A stretch of 64,000 bases of DNA, taken from positions 3,920,501 through 3,984,500 of the forward strand of contig OX463778.1 in NCBI GenBank assembly GCA_949825025.1, read 5' to 3'. The position numbers and the translations under genes are program-made. The notes beneath the pieces were generated by a model. That model made no database searches. It saw nothing but the letters and a program-made list of their open reading frames with translations, and was not told where the DNA came from. The DNA comes from Siphlonurus alternatus (lineage: Eukaryota; Arthropoda; Insecta; Ephemeroptera; Siphlonuridae). Numbering within the stretch: position 1 is the stretch's first letter; each line of letters opens with the position of its first letter. This document shows, piece by piece, positions 46,478 through 55,240 of this stretch.

Positions 46478-46991
46478 TGGAGTATCGACCTCATTTTTTT
46501 ATTGCAGAAATGGATAGAGGATGCAAAGTTATAATGCTACCCTGATTTTTTTTTCACACTTTGTACAGACCGGGAAATATTTTTAAAAAATTATTGAAAG
46601 TCCTTTTTGTGATGTCACGCGGCGGCAAATCTTATCCTTTTCTTAAGGAGAGACGCCTCGTGACGTCACAAAAAGGACTTTCAATAATTTTTTTAGTTCC
46701 CGGCAGGCGCGGAGCCAGAAAAAAATTTCGGGGGGGGGGGCTGCCTCCATAAGGCCAATGTTAAAAAAAAATTGGAGTGGGGGAAATGCCTATATTGCCC
46801 ATGTTAAATCCAAAATTTCGCAGCCCCCCTCAGCCCCCCCCCCCCCCCCAGCCCTTCCCTCCTCCCTGGATCCGCGTCTGGACTTCCCACCAGTTTTTAA
46901 AAAATCTGAAAAAAATCAGGGTAGCATAACTTTGCACCCTCTATCCATTTCTGCATGCAATAAAAAAATAAATTAAGGTCGGTACTCCATT
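46478..46991. mobile_element. Palindromic MITE, family P, with nested element, in receptor intron 1
   Basis: TGGAGTATCGACCTCA and GGTCGGTACTCCA bound the element. Arms carry TTATTGCAGAAATGGATAGA and its mirror. The right arm is split by the CAGGCGCGG element at 46704-46880. Confidence 0.88.
46704..46880. mobile_element. CAGGCGCGG-ended element nested in a family P MITE
   Basis: CAGGCGCGGAGCCAGAA and CTGGATCCGCGTCTG are imperfect inverted ends. The interior has a 10-bp G-run, TAAGGCCAATGTTAAAAAAA and a C-run. Similar heptamers AGTTCCC and ACTTCCC lie at its borders and may be the decayed target duplication. Confidence 0.75.
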
Positions 46992-47077
46992 ATTAAAAGT
47001 GAAAAAAATATAAAATTAATTCTAACTCGATCTCGTGGAATAATAGCTGAGGCTCAAAATGGAAGAACCAAAATGTA

Positions 47078-47142
47078 AATAGCCACCCATCCAACTACTA
47101 ACCATCTCGGCGTTGCTTGACTCCGGTGATCTGATCAGAAGC
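47078..47142 (-). mobile_element. Solo 5S-like head of a type B SINE
   Basis: AGCCACCCATCCAACTACTA and TTGACTCCGGTGATCTGATC are the complement of the type B head only. Confidence 0.7.
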
Positions 47143-47495
47143 TTTTTTTTTTTTTTAAGAAACCACAGCATTGTTGACAAAGACGTATACGTTTTTAGTT
47201 CGTCTCAGTAAATGATCGCCCGCGAGTTTTCTCATATCCGCAGATCTTCCAATATATCTGTCAAATTGTCAAACTTTAGCAACATCCACGCTAGAAGGAA
47301 GAACAATGTGTGCAAAAATATACAAAAGTCGTACTTGAGAATTTAGTATATTCGAGTGGCGGCCATTTTTACCGCAGCATCCTGGAGGGTAGGCAGCCCT
47401 CTCAGCAGTCCACAGCCGAGAGAGAAGCGCCAATTTCTCCGCTTGACTTGTTAACTAACGGTCATCCATTTCATTTCAATATATTCGTATATAAC

Positions 47496-47620
47496 TATGT
47501 TCAAAAATCAAATTTCAAAATTTCAATATAATCGTATAATACGAATCGTATAACTATGTTCAAAAGTCAAATTTCAATATATTCGTATATAACTATGTTC
47601 AAAAGACAAATTTCAAAATT
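47496..47620. repeat. Short tandem repeat with TATAACTATGTTCAAAA units
   Basis: About three imperfect copies of ATTCGTATATAACTATGTTC + AAAAGTCAAATTTCAA. Confidence 0.75.
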
Positions 47621-48059
47621 GAATGCTTTATAAAATAAACTGATTAATTATATTCCAATTTCCAAAATTATATCCTTATAAATACTTATTTCCATGGCTA
47701 GAAGTCTTACTTTATGTATGATTTAATATGATTTTCTTTTCTAGTAGAAAGAGTATATATTTTTAGATCTACAACATTAGAAAATATAAAAATGTACTAG
47801 TGATAAACTACCTTTCTCTATTTTAAATATAAATATATCATTAATAGATTCTCAAGTATGTAAATTTTGTTGAATTTGTGATAATTGCTTTTGTATATTT
47901 TTTAAGTTTTTATTATTAAACTGTGTACAAATACAGTCAAACCAAGGCCCTAAATGAAGCCCTATCGGTTTGAACTGACAATGAGTTACATACAATTATT
48001 CAACACGTATAGTAAGCTTAAACAAAATTACCTAATATAATTATTAAAAATAATAATAA

Positions 48060-48235
48060 AAAATATAATATGTGCTCCATGGACAAGACTGATTTTCTAA
48101 TCAGCTGTATTATCGTTGTGTCGTGCTATTGTTATTTGATTTTGGACAAGACTAATGCTGTATTGTAATAATTTATTATTACTGTATTACCGCCAGTGGT
48201 CAAATAATAATAAATAAAAAAATAAATAAAAGAAG
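48060..48235 (+). mobile_element. 3' end of a non-LTR retrotransposon in receptor intron 1
   Basis: GGACAAGACTAATGCTGTAT ... CAGTGGTCAAATAATAATAA, with an AATAAATAAA tail. The same 3' end occurs on the minus strand at 54045-54452. Confidence 0.6.
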
Positions 48236-48548
48236 TTTCTTCAAATTGAAATCGACACAAAAATTAAACGACACCGACTAGCATTTTTTTATAATTATTT
48301 TTTTTTTTTTACTTCTCTACGCATTCAAATTTAATTTCATTTGTACACTTCGTTTTGTTTAATTAAAATATACTAAAAATAAAAAACATAATTTTATTTA
48401 CCACTGATTTTCTAATGACTGTAAAAAATTATGGAAATGAATGAACTCGACAGAAGCAAACTTGGTTACCAAGTAATATGATTTTTATAATAAAGACTTT
48501 TTGAATTAGAAAACGACCGATGACATGGAGAAGAAATTAGTTTATCTG

Positions 48549-48668
<120 letters not shown>

Positions 48669-48680
48669 CCTTGACCCCAG

Positions 48681-48829
48681 GTGACGTTCCTGCTGATGCC
48701 CCTTGAGATAGCGTGGGCCGCCACGGTATCTTGGCGCGGAGGGGACGTCTTGTGTCGCATCATGGCCTTCTTCCGCACGTTCGGTCTCTTCCTGTCAAGC
48801 TTCATCCTTGTGTGCATCAGTCTGGACCG
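48681..48829 (+). CDS. AKHR: AKH / ACP receptor, exon 2 (TM2 end to DRY)
   Basis: Bounded by TTGACCCCAG| and GACCG|GTGAGT; 49 codons plus two bases (phase 2). It encodes VTFLLMPLEIAWAATVSW, then C93, the TM3 cysteine expected to bond with C171. TM3 follows (MAFFRTFGLFLSSFILVCIS) and ends in LD + the first two bases of the DRY arginine. The reading is continuous with exons 1 and 3. Confidence 0.95.
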
Positions 48830-48858
48830 GTGAGTCATCATCAGGGAGGCTACAGGGA

Positions 48859-49094
48859 ACATGGTGGCTCTATTTACTATGGTGCTGACACGGATAAGAC
48901 CCATGGTCTTATACATATAAGACCGAGCCTTATACATGGATGTATAAGGCTCGGCCAATCAGAGTGCGTAATTTTTGTTACGTGACAGCAATTTCGCCCA
49001 GTGACTGATGGATAAAAGTGGAACAGAAAACGCGCGAAATTTGAAAATAGGCGATCGTGACTGCACCATATATGGTAAATAGAGCCACCATAAC
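48859..49094. mobile_element. Inverted-repeat MITE in receptor intron 2
   Basis: ATGGTGGCTCTATTTACTAT at the left and ATGGTAAATAGAGCCACCAT at the right are near-exact complements. The loop holds a second hairpin of ATAAGACCGAGCCTTATAC type. Confidence 0.85.
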
Positions 49095-49356
49095 AGGGAA
49101 GGACGGAGCTGCTGCTGCCACCACACGGACTAGCCAGGAACAAATGACGCTTTGTTTTTTTTTTTTAGCCGAAAGATGTGTTCGAAAACCCTGCTCGGAG
49201 TTGCACTTGACGGTTTAAGAGCTGACGTTTTGGCTCCAAAAGAGCGATCGTCATCTGGCGTCACTCGTTCCTCGCTACGCCATGTGGGGGCAGCAGCTCC
49301 GTGTCCCGTCCTTACCTGTAGCCTCCCTGGATCACAAGCGTGCAATGTGAATGCAG

Positions 49357-49462
49357 GTACTTCGCCGTGCTGCACCCCATGAGCCTGACCGGCGTGGACC
49401 GGCGGGGCAAGCTGATGCTCTCCGTGGCCTGGGCGACCTCCGTGGCGTGCAGCCTGCCGCAG
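49357..49462 (+). CDS. AKHR: AKH / ACP receptor, exon 3 (ICL2 to TM4)
   Basis: Bounded by AATGCAG| and CCGCAG|GTCAGA; one base plus 35 codons, ending in phase 0. It completes the DRY motif (D117 R118 Y119), gives ICL2 (FAVLHPMSLTGVDRRGK), and TM4 with W143 and CSLPQ. Confidence 0.95.
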
Positions 49463-49477
49463 GTCAGACCTTCAGGC

Positions 49478-49752
49478 ACACTTGCTTCAATCTCGTAGGG
49501 CGGCCATGTTGGCGTCAAAATATCGCTATCTCGCATAAAGCGGCGCATTTTCATGGCGCGATGTGAAGCGAGGCTTGGTGGGGCGAGAAAAGCGCGCTTG
49601 CAGTAAAATCGTATGGCATGCAGTCATATTAACAAAGGAAAAAGTGCTTTCCCGCGACAATTTAATCCCGCTGCGTTTTTTTCTTGCCAATATGGCCGCC
49701 ATACGGTAATTTCACTGCAAGCGCGCTCCATTTCTCGCCGGAGGCTCCATTT
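49478..49752. mobile_element. MITE, family C, in receptor intron 3
   Basis: CATGGCGCGATGTGAAGCGA, GGGGCGAGAAAAGCGCGCTT and ATGGCCGCCATACGGTAAT are as in the family C copies at 36128 and 51824. A partial inverted unit (AATCTCGTAGGGCGGCCATG) precedes it. It begins within ~20 bp of the exon 3 donor. Confidence 0.75.
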
Positions 49753-50114
49753 AATTTTATTTTATGGTCTTACATTAAATCAAAGTAAACACTCAAAATT
49801 AATTTCTTCTCAACCTTTTTTCACCCCAAAATACTCTTTATACTTTACACTGTGTTAATATATAGCAAAAAAATTTAAAGCAAGTTACAGATTTTTGAAA
49901 TTCAATTTTTTTCATAATATATGTAAACATTTTCCCGTGATCATACTCCCTTATGGGGCCAACTGCCCCCCCCCCCCCCCCTGAACATCACAATGTTCCT
50001 ATCTCCCACGAGATACTCTGCCCTGACCAAGTGAGGTAATAGCCAATCGTCCACAGCGCGAGAAAATTACGTCACGGATGTCCCATCAGGTAGTACCACC
50101 CTAATTATAGATAT

Positions 50115-50630
50115 TTTAAATATTTTATTTTTTAAAAAATGGGGTACTGACCGGTATTTGAGTTAGCAATACTAGTAAAAAGTACTGTGAATTCTATGAA
50201 GAAAGAGCCCTATTACAACACTCTACGACAATTTGCTGATTTTATATGAATTTTTAAAACTTTTTTTCATGACGTCATAGCATTGAATCTTAAATGGGAA
50301 AATGCATCAGTTAACATTGCTAAAATGAAAAGTTATTGAGGTAGGAATTTGAAACCTTCATTATCGTGATTTTAGCATCTAAAAACCTTGCAAATGAGTT
50401 TTTGGTTACATTTCAATATAAAGTATGGGATTTGGCAATGTTAACTGATCTATTTTCCCATTTAAGGTTCAATGCTATGACGTCATTTTTGAGAGGTTTT
50501 AAAAATTCATATAAAATCAGGAAATTGTCGTAGAATGCTGTAATAGGGCTTGTTCTTCATGAAATTCTCGTGCCTTTTAAAATATTGACAAAAACTTGAA
50601 ACTTTTTTTTTGGTCAGTACCCCATTAATT
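50115..50630. mobile_element. Long palindromic MITE in receptor intron 3 (GGGGTACTGACC)
   Basis: The GGGGTACTGACC and GGTCAGTACCCC ends are exact complements. The arms include ATGACGTCATAGCATTGAA and its mirror (TTCAATGCTATGACGTCAT), plus TGGGAAAATGCATCAGTTAA against TTAACTGATCTATTTTCCCA. It ends ~75 bp before exon 4. Confidence 0.85.
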
Positions 50631-50707
50631 CCCGCACTCCAAAAAATCTGAAAAAAGTCATCAAATTTGATGCATATTTTCTTATCATGAAATCATTGTT
50701 GTGACAG

Positions 50708-50915
50708 ATGGCCGTGTTCCACCTGGAACGGCACCCCAACGTAACGTGGTACGAGCAGTGCGTCACGTTCAACTCGTTCCCCTCCGAGCGGCACGAGGTG
50801 GCCTACGCGGTCTTCGGGATGGTCATGATGTACGGTCTGCCGCTCGCCGTCATTCTCTTCTCGTACGCGTCCATCCTGGCCGAGATCTTCAAGCGATCGA
50901 GGGACCTCGTCAATG
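50708..50915 (+). CDS. AKHR: AKH / ACP receptor, exon 4 (ECL2 to ICL3)
   Basis: Bounded by TGTGACAG| and AATG|GTAAGC; 69 codons plus one base (phase 1). ECL2 carries the strongly family-typical HPNVTWYEQCVTFNSFPS with an NVT sequon (N164) and C171. TM5 includes GMVMMYGLPLAVILFSYASI with P198, and the exon ends in ICL3 at KRSRDLVN. The ATG at the exon start is methionine 154, not an initiator. Confidence 0.96.
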
Positions 50916-50959
50916 GTAAGCGACTTTTCACATGACTGTGTGTGGCAGCTCTTTCAATT

Positions 50960-51293
50960 TTTCATGCTCTTTTTAATTGCAAAATATGGCCACCAATAGT
51001 TTGTACAGCTGCGCATTATTTGCGTCGAAGGCTAGTGATCACCCACCTTATACAAGCAATAAATCTAATGTTTCAACAGAGAAGCTCAATTAACACTTTT
51101 ATAAAACTTGTGCCATATATCAAACCGCAAAATTATATGAATTTTTACCAAAATGTCTAAAGGATATTGACAATTGTAATTTGTTTCGAGAGACTCTGAA
51201 AAATGTTGTAATTAAAAAGAATTTTTTGTTCTGTAAAATTATATATCCTTGTGTAGTTTGTTTTCTTTATTATAATTAATTGTATATCATATA

Positions 51294-51338
<45 letters not shown>

Positions 51339-51420
51339 TTCTTGTTAACTATATTGACGTGAAAGTTGTCTCTGCACAATCTAATAAGTTAAAAGAAAAT
51401 ATTATTATTATTAAAATGAC
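50960..51420 (+). mobile_element. 3' end of a non-LTR retrotransposon in receptor intron 4
   Basis: In one frame AKLYEFLPKCLKDIDNCNLF followed by RETLKNVV is the usual RT C-terminal pattern (F/LPxxLK, then F+xxLK). It ends with a (TA)n run and AATATTATTATTATTAAAA. Confidence 0.6.
51298..51334. repeat. (TA)n microsatellite
   Basis: Alternating TA run inside the intron 4 retroelement. Confidence 0.95.
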
Positions 51421-51473
51421 GTCATGACATTGCTTTACAACTCAATTTCAAGGTGTTATTAAAAACACTGCAG

Positions 51474-51559
51474 GGACCGCCAACGATTTTCCTGGATCCA
51501 TCGAGGACCCTGTACCTGAAAAAGAGGCATGCAGAACTCTCAAAATCGTATCGAAGTAA
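51474..51559 (+). other. AKHR: Possible alternative exon or acceptor in receptor intron 4
   Basis: An acceptor-like CACTGCAG ends at 51473. Joined to exon 4 in phase 1, the following 28 codons are open (TANDFPGSIEDPVPEKEACR ...) and end in TAA at 51557, 19 bp before the normal acceptor. Use of this site would truncate the receptor in ICL3, after TM5. Open length and composition are suggestive only. Confidence 0.2.
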
Positions 51560-51577
51560 AAAATTTGACTGTTGCAG

Positions 51578-51707
51578 ACGTGGACCGCATCCGCCGCTCG
51601 AGCCAGGGCTTCCTGGGACGCGCCAAGATACGCACGCTCAAGATGACCATTATCATCGTAGTGGTGTTCTTCGTGTGCTGGACCCCCTACTACGTCATGT
51701 GCATCTG
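51578..51707 (+). CDS. AKHR: AKH / ACP receptor, exon 5 (ICL3 to TM6)
   Basis: Bounded by CTGTTGCAG| and ATCTG|GTGAGT; phase 1 in, phase 2 out. It encodes DVDRIRRSSQGFLGRAKIRT, then TM6 with the CWTPYY motif (C256 to Y261) and VMCIW. The last ~18 bp and the donor are duplicated twice downstream. Only the first donor keeps the frame, because the codon after it is TGA in read-through. Confidence 0.95.
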
Positions 51708-51812
51708 GTGAGTGCCATAAGTCATATAATAAGATACAACCCCCGCTACGTCATCTGGTGAGTGTCATAAGTCATATAATAAGATACAACCCCGCTACGT
51801 CATGTGCATCTG
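51690..51812 (+). repeat. Tandem triplication of exon 5 edge plus splice donor
   Basis: CTACGTCATGTGCATCTG|GTGAGT occurs at 51690, with a 6-base deletion at 51746, and again at 51795. The three GT donors are at 51708, 51758 and 51813. Between them lies the repeated CATAAGTCATATAATAAGAT. Confidence 0.92.
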
Positions 51813-51823
51813 GTGAGTATATA

Positions 51824-52009
51824 AAGGTGCATTTCCATGGAGCGGGGGAAGCGAGAAAATTGCGTGCCGCAGCCAATCAGAGGCTCGGTATTTCCACGCC
51901 TTGCGGGGAGCGGTTTTATCGCCAACATGGCCACCATATGAGATTAAAGTGCATGCATTTTCTCGCCCCGCCAAACCCCGCTTGACATTGCTCCATGTAA
52001 AAGCACCTT
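51824..52009. mobile_element. MITE, family C, in receptor intron 5
   Basis: AAGGTGCATTTCCATGGAGC and its complement ending GCACCTT enclose GCCAACATGGCCACCATATG and GCCCCGCCAAACCCCGCTTG. It directly follows the third donor copy. Confidence 0.88.
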
Positions 52010-52099
52010 AAATGGACCGCGATCATAATGATCTTGCCAGCAAGTCTAGAAGAGCGGAGGTACCGTTTATGGTCCAGAAGGTTCACTTGTGTGTTGCAG

Positions 52100-52450
52100 G
52101 TACTGGTATGACCGGAAGTCATGTGTTACAGGTACTGGTGTGACCGGAAGTCATGTGTTGCAGATACTGGTGTTACCGGAAGTCGTGTGTTGCAGGCACT
52201 GATGTGGCCGGAAGTCGTGTGTTACAGGTCTGGTTGGTACTGGTGTGACCGGAAATCATTTGTTGCAGGTTCTGGTGTGGCCGATAGTCATGTGTTGCAG
52301 GTACTGGTGTGACCGGAAGTAATTTGTTGCAGGTTCTGGTGTGGCCGGAAGTCATGTGTTACAGGTACTGGTGTGACCGGAAGTCATGTGTTGCAGATAC
52401 TGGTGTTACCGGAAGTCGTGTGTTGCAGGTACTGGTGTGACCGGAAGTCA
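52100..52450 (+). repeat. 32-bp minisatellite of exon 6 edge plus splice acceptor, 11 units
   Basis: Units begin at 52100, 52132, 52164, 52196, 52228 (41 bp), 52269, 52301, 52333, 52365, 52397 and 52429 (the exon itself). Each has the form GTACTGGTGTGACCGGAAGT-CATGTGTTGCAG, so each ends in TTGCAG or TTACAG. Units 2-3 are identical to units 9-10, showing a higher-order duplication. Confidence 0.97.
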
Positions 52451-52567
52451 GCCATGGAGGTGGACCAGAGGGTCCAGAAGGCCCTGTTCCTGTTTGCGTG
52501 TACCAACTCGTGCATGAACCCCATCGTGTACGGCGCCTTCAACATCCGAGTGAGGCGCGCCGTGCAG
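52429..52567 (+). CDS. AKHR: AKH / ACP receptor, exon 6 (ECL3 to helix 8)
   Basis: Begins after the last minisatellite TTGCAG and ends GTGCAG|GTGAGC; one base plus 46 codons, phase 0 out. It encodes YWCDRKSAMEVDQRVQKALF and TM7 with NPIVY (N296 to Y300), then GAFNIRVRRAVQ. The choice of the last acceptor rests on continuity of the family-typical WYW...VDxRVQKALFLFACTNS stretch. Of the upstream acceptors only that before 52333 also stays in frame without a stop. Confidence 0.94.
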
Positions 52568-52624
52568 GTGAGCGGCCGCTGCAGTTCAGGTGCGACCATC
52601 TTGTCGCGTGGCATGCTGGGCTGC

Positions 52625-52990
52625 CTCACATAGAACCGCATGATATCGTATAGCGTATGAAAAAAAAATTAAGAACCTATGCGATCTGCAGGTGTACTCG
52701 CGCACACAGCTTCGTTTTGTATCACATGTCACATGGTATCGTATGACTTCGTATGATAAAAATTTAGAACCGGTTCTAAATGAGAAACTTACGATGTCAT
52801 ACGATATCATACGAAGCTGTGTGCGCGCGCATACCTGATCGCATAGTTTCTTAATTTTTATATCATACGCTGCGAAATCATGCGATTCCGTTTGCGACTA
52901 GCCTAAGTCTCTCATTTAGAAGCGGTTCAAAATTTGTATCACATAGAAAGTCATACGGTACCATGCGATACGAAGGCAGTGTGCGACCCC
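52625..52990. mobile_element. Tandem/inverted family T MITE copies in receptor intron 6
   Basis: Repeated forms of CGCATGATATCGTATAGCGT, TATGCGATCTGCAGGTGTAC, ATACGAAGCTGTGTGCGCGC and TACGAAGGCAGTGTGCGACC in both orientations; at least two units. Confidence 0.7.
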
Positions 52991-53004
52991 CCTTGGATTT
53001 TTTT

Positions 53005-53735
53005 ATTTTTTTTTTTTCAAAGATACTTCCATATGAGCTTGAAGCTCGAGGCGAGGTAATAAGGCTAGGGATAGGAAGGAAAAGGATGGTGGCCACGGCC
53101 TGATACTCGTCCTAGCATTCAATGAGGTGCAGAGATGAGGGAACCGTGGAAAACCCTCAGTCAGGACGGACACCTTTACTTTTTATCAATGGACCAAAGC
53201 GATGTCCAAAGTCTGGGGAACCACACAAAAGTGTATTAATGCACTGGGTGGAAAGCGAGATAAATTTACCTTAAAGGTATACAGGCCTCAAATTACAAAT
53301 TAGACAGACATTAAGTGTTGCTCGAGTTTATAATCAACATTCGTATTATTTTTACCTGCGCGCGGTGCGTCTGTGCGAAGTCGCACTGTAAAGAAAGTCC
53401 TTGCTGACGTCACAACTCACAGCTAGCACTGATTAGCATTGAGTTGTGACGTCATCAAGGACTTCGTGACGTCATCAAGGACTAAATTTCTTACTTTGAA
53501 CTGCGACTTCGCACGGATGCATCACGCGTGGAAAAAAATTATGCGAATGTTGATTATATACTCTAAACCCACTTGGTGCCTGTCTAATTTGTATTTTGAG
53601 GCCTGTATGCCTTTAAGGAAGGAGTAATGTAATTTTTACTTAAAATGGTCACCTATCCAAGTACTAACTACTCTGAACGTTGCTTGACTACGGTGATCTA
53701 ACAAGAACCGGTCAATGCACTGCGCCACGATCATA
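53005..53735 (-). mobile_element. 5S rRNA-headed SINE, type A, interrupted by a TTAA MITE, in receptor intron 6
   Basis: Tail and body at 53005-53270 (GGGAACCGTGGAAAACCCTC). The 3' remainder at 53617-53735 runs through TGGTCACCTATCCAAGTACT and the head complement. The MITE 53275-53612 separates them at a TTAA. Confidence 0.9.
53275..53612. mobile_element. 338-bp TTAA-flanked palindromic MITE, copy 2
   Basis: TTAA at 53271-53274 and 53613-53616. Ends AGGTATACAGGCCTC and GAGGCCTGTATGCCT. Same length as the copy at 41917 but in the opposite orientation, with the same CGTGACGTCATCAAGGACT arms. Confidence 0.92.
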
Positions 53736-53773
53736 TCAAGCGAATTCGTCGATCGCCCACTGATAAATACAAG

Positions 53774-54513
53774 GGACAACATACATGAAATTTGTTTTAC
53801 TGCAGAAATGAATAGAAGGTACCAAATTATGCCACTCTGAATTTTTTTTTTTTTTAAGGCCAGAACTATTCTAAAATAATTATTGAATGTGCGGCCACTC
53901 CCCCTGGAGGTGTCAATAGGCGTCTAGATAGGTACTATCCTTTTTATTAAGAATTCAGTGCTGCCAACTTAACTTACAAAACTTTCAATAATTATTTAAA
54001 AATTGTTCCGGGTCTCAAAAAAAATGTGACAAAAATTCAGAGTAGAATAGAATAGATTTATTTGACCACAGGCAGTACATACAATGACAAAATAAATTGT
54101 CATAATACAGCATTAGTCTTGTCAGCTTAAAATATTTAATAACTTAAACATAAAACAATAATCACATGAATATTTCAGTCTTGTCAACACAATTTGCATT
54201 ACAAAAAAAACATGCAGTGACAACTTAATTAGTGACATTATATAGAGAAAAAAAAAGAAGCAAAACAACAAAAAAAAAAAAAAAACAAGAAAAACAAGTT
54301 CGAATCATCATAAATCTATATAATAAATATTAAAACGAATAATTTATTTTAACATTATGAAAACATTCTAATATTATGTTTTGTAGTATGTTTAAGAATA
54401 TCCTTTTCTACTATTTTAAAATCATTATGGAAAAATAAATTAACTAATTTGTAGTAGCATAATTTGGTACCCTTCATTCATTTCTGCAATAAAAAATTTC
54501 ATACAGGTTGTCC
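53774..54513. mobile_element. Palindromic MITE, family P2, split by a retroelement end
   Basis: GGACAACATACATGAAATTT and AAATTTCATACAGGTTGTCC pair. CTGCAGAAATGAATAGAAGG and CATTCATTTCTGCAAT are the inner arms. The insertion 54045-54452 divides the right arm. Confidence 0.85.
54045..54452 (-). mobile_element. 3' end of a non-LTR retrotransposon, minus strand
   Basis: GAATAGAATAGATTTATTTG at the left is the complement of its tail. ACAGCATTAGTCTTGTC is the complement of the 48060-48235 element's 3' region. It is inserted into the family P2 MITE. Confidence 0.7.
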
Positions 54514-54846
54514 ATTAAGCGCTCTTTATTCACGGGGAAGAAGCTAATGCACAGGCAACGAGTTTTTAAACACTGTGCTCACTTTCCAATCAAAGCTATT
54601 TCTTGTGATGCTAAGTTTGTTGCTTCTTTCTGTAACTTGGCCTGCCTCAGGTCCAACAATCCTAAACGTCTTTGAAGTGATGCAGATAAGAGAGCCTTAC
54701 TGCTTTATCTGATCATGTCACCCTCCGGCGTTTGATTCCCTCCCTCTCCCACTGGGATGGCAACGCTGAGAAGCAGGTAGCTACCAAGAAAGTAGCATTG
54801 TATGAATATAATAGTATATACCAGTTTGAAATTGAAAACACATCGA

Positions 54847-54912
54847 GGTCTCCGTAGCTTAGTCCGCGCTCACTCGCGGTCCAAACGATTGAGAGAACCG
54901 GGGTTTGAAGCC
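54847..54912 (+). other. tRNA-like sequence
   Basis: TAGCTTAGTC (A box-like) and GGTTTGAAGCC (B box-like) at tRNA-like spacing. The stems do not fold convincingly. Probably a SINE head or tRNA relic. Confidence 0.4.
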
Positions 54913-54971
54913 CGCTGGCGACTTCTTTTAAATTTAAAAATTTCATAATTATAATATGTATGGGCACTGTA

Positions 54972-55240
54972 TGCACGGGCACTTGATGCAGTGGTATACA
55001 CCTCTGATTCATAATCAGATGGTCTTGAGTTCGATCCCAGCCATGCACCGCCAACCTTTTCATAAGTGGCGGTTGCTAAAGAACGCACCCACTCGATCGT
55101 GCATCCGAGAGATGATTGATGGCATCCTCCATCAATTACCGGCCATCCTGACTGAGGTTTCCATGGTTTCCTCAGTTACAACCAGGCGAATGCTGGGATG
55201 GATTGCTTAGGCCATGGCCCCGGTTTGGAAGGGACTCGCA
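54972..55240 (+). mobile_element. tRNA-headed SINE
   Basis: The head GATGCAGTGGTATACACCTC, anticodon-like loop TGATTCATAATCA and B box GAGTTCGATCCCAG resemble elongator tRNA-Met (CAT loop). The body CCATCCTGACTGAGGTTTCC ... GGCGAATGCTGGGATGGATT is shared with the 5S-headed SINEs. It ends near CCCCGGTTTGGAAGGGAC. It lies in receptor intron 6. Confidence 0.85.

Noticed and set aside
52100..52450. CRISPR-like array
   Set aside because: Units are contiguous with no unique spacers and contain exon sequence; this is a minisatellite in an animal gene.
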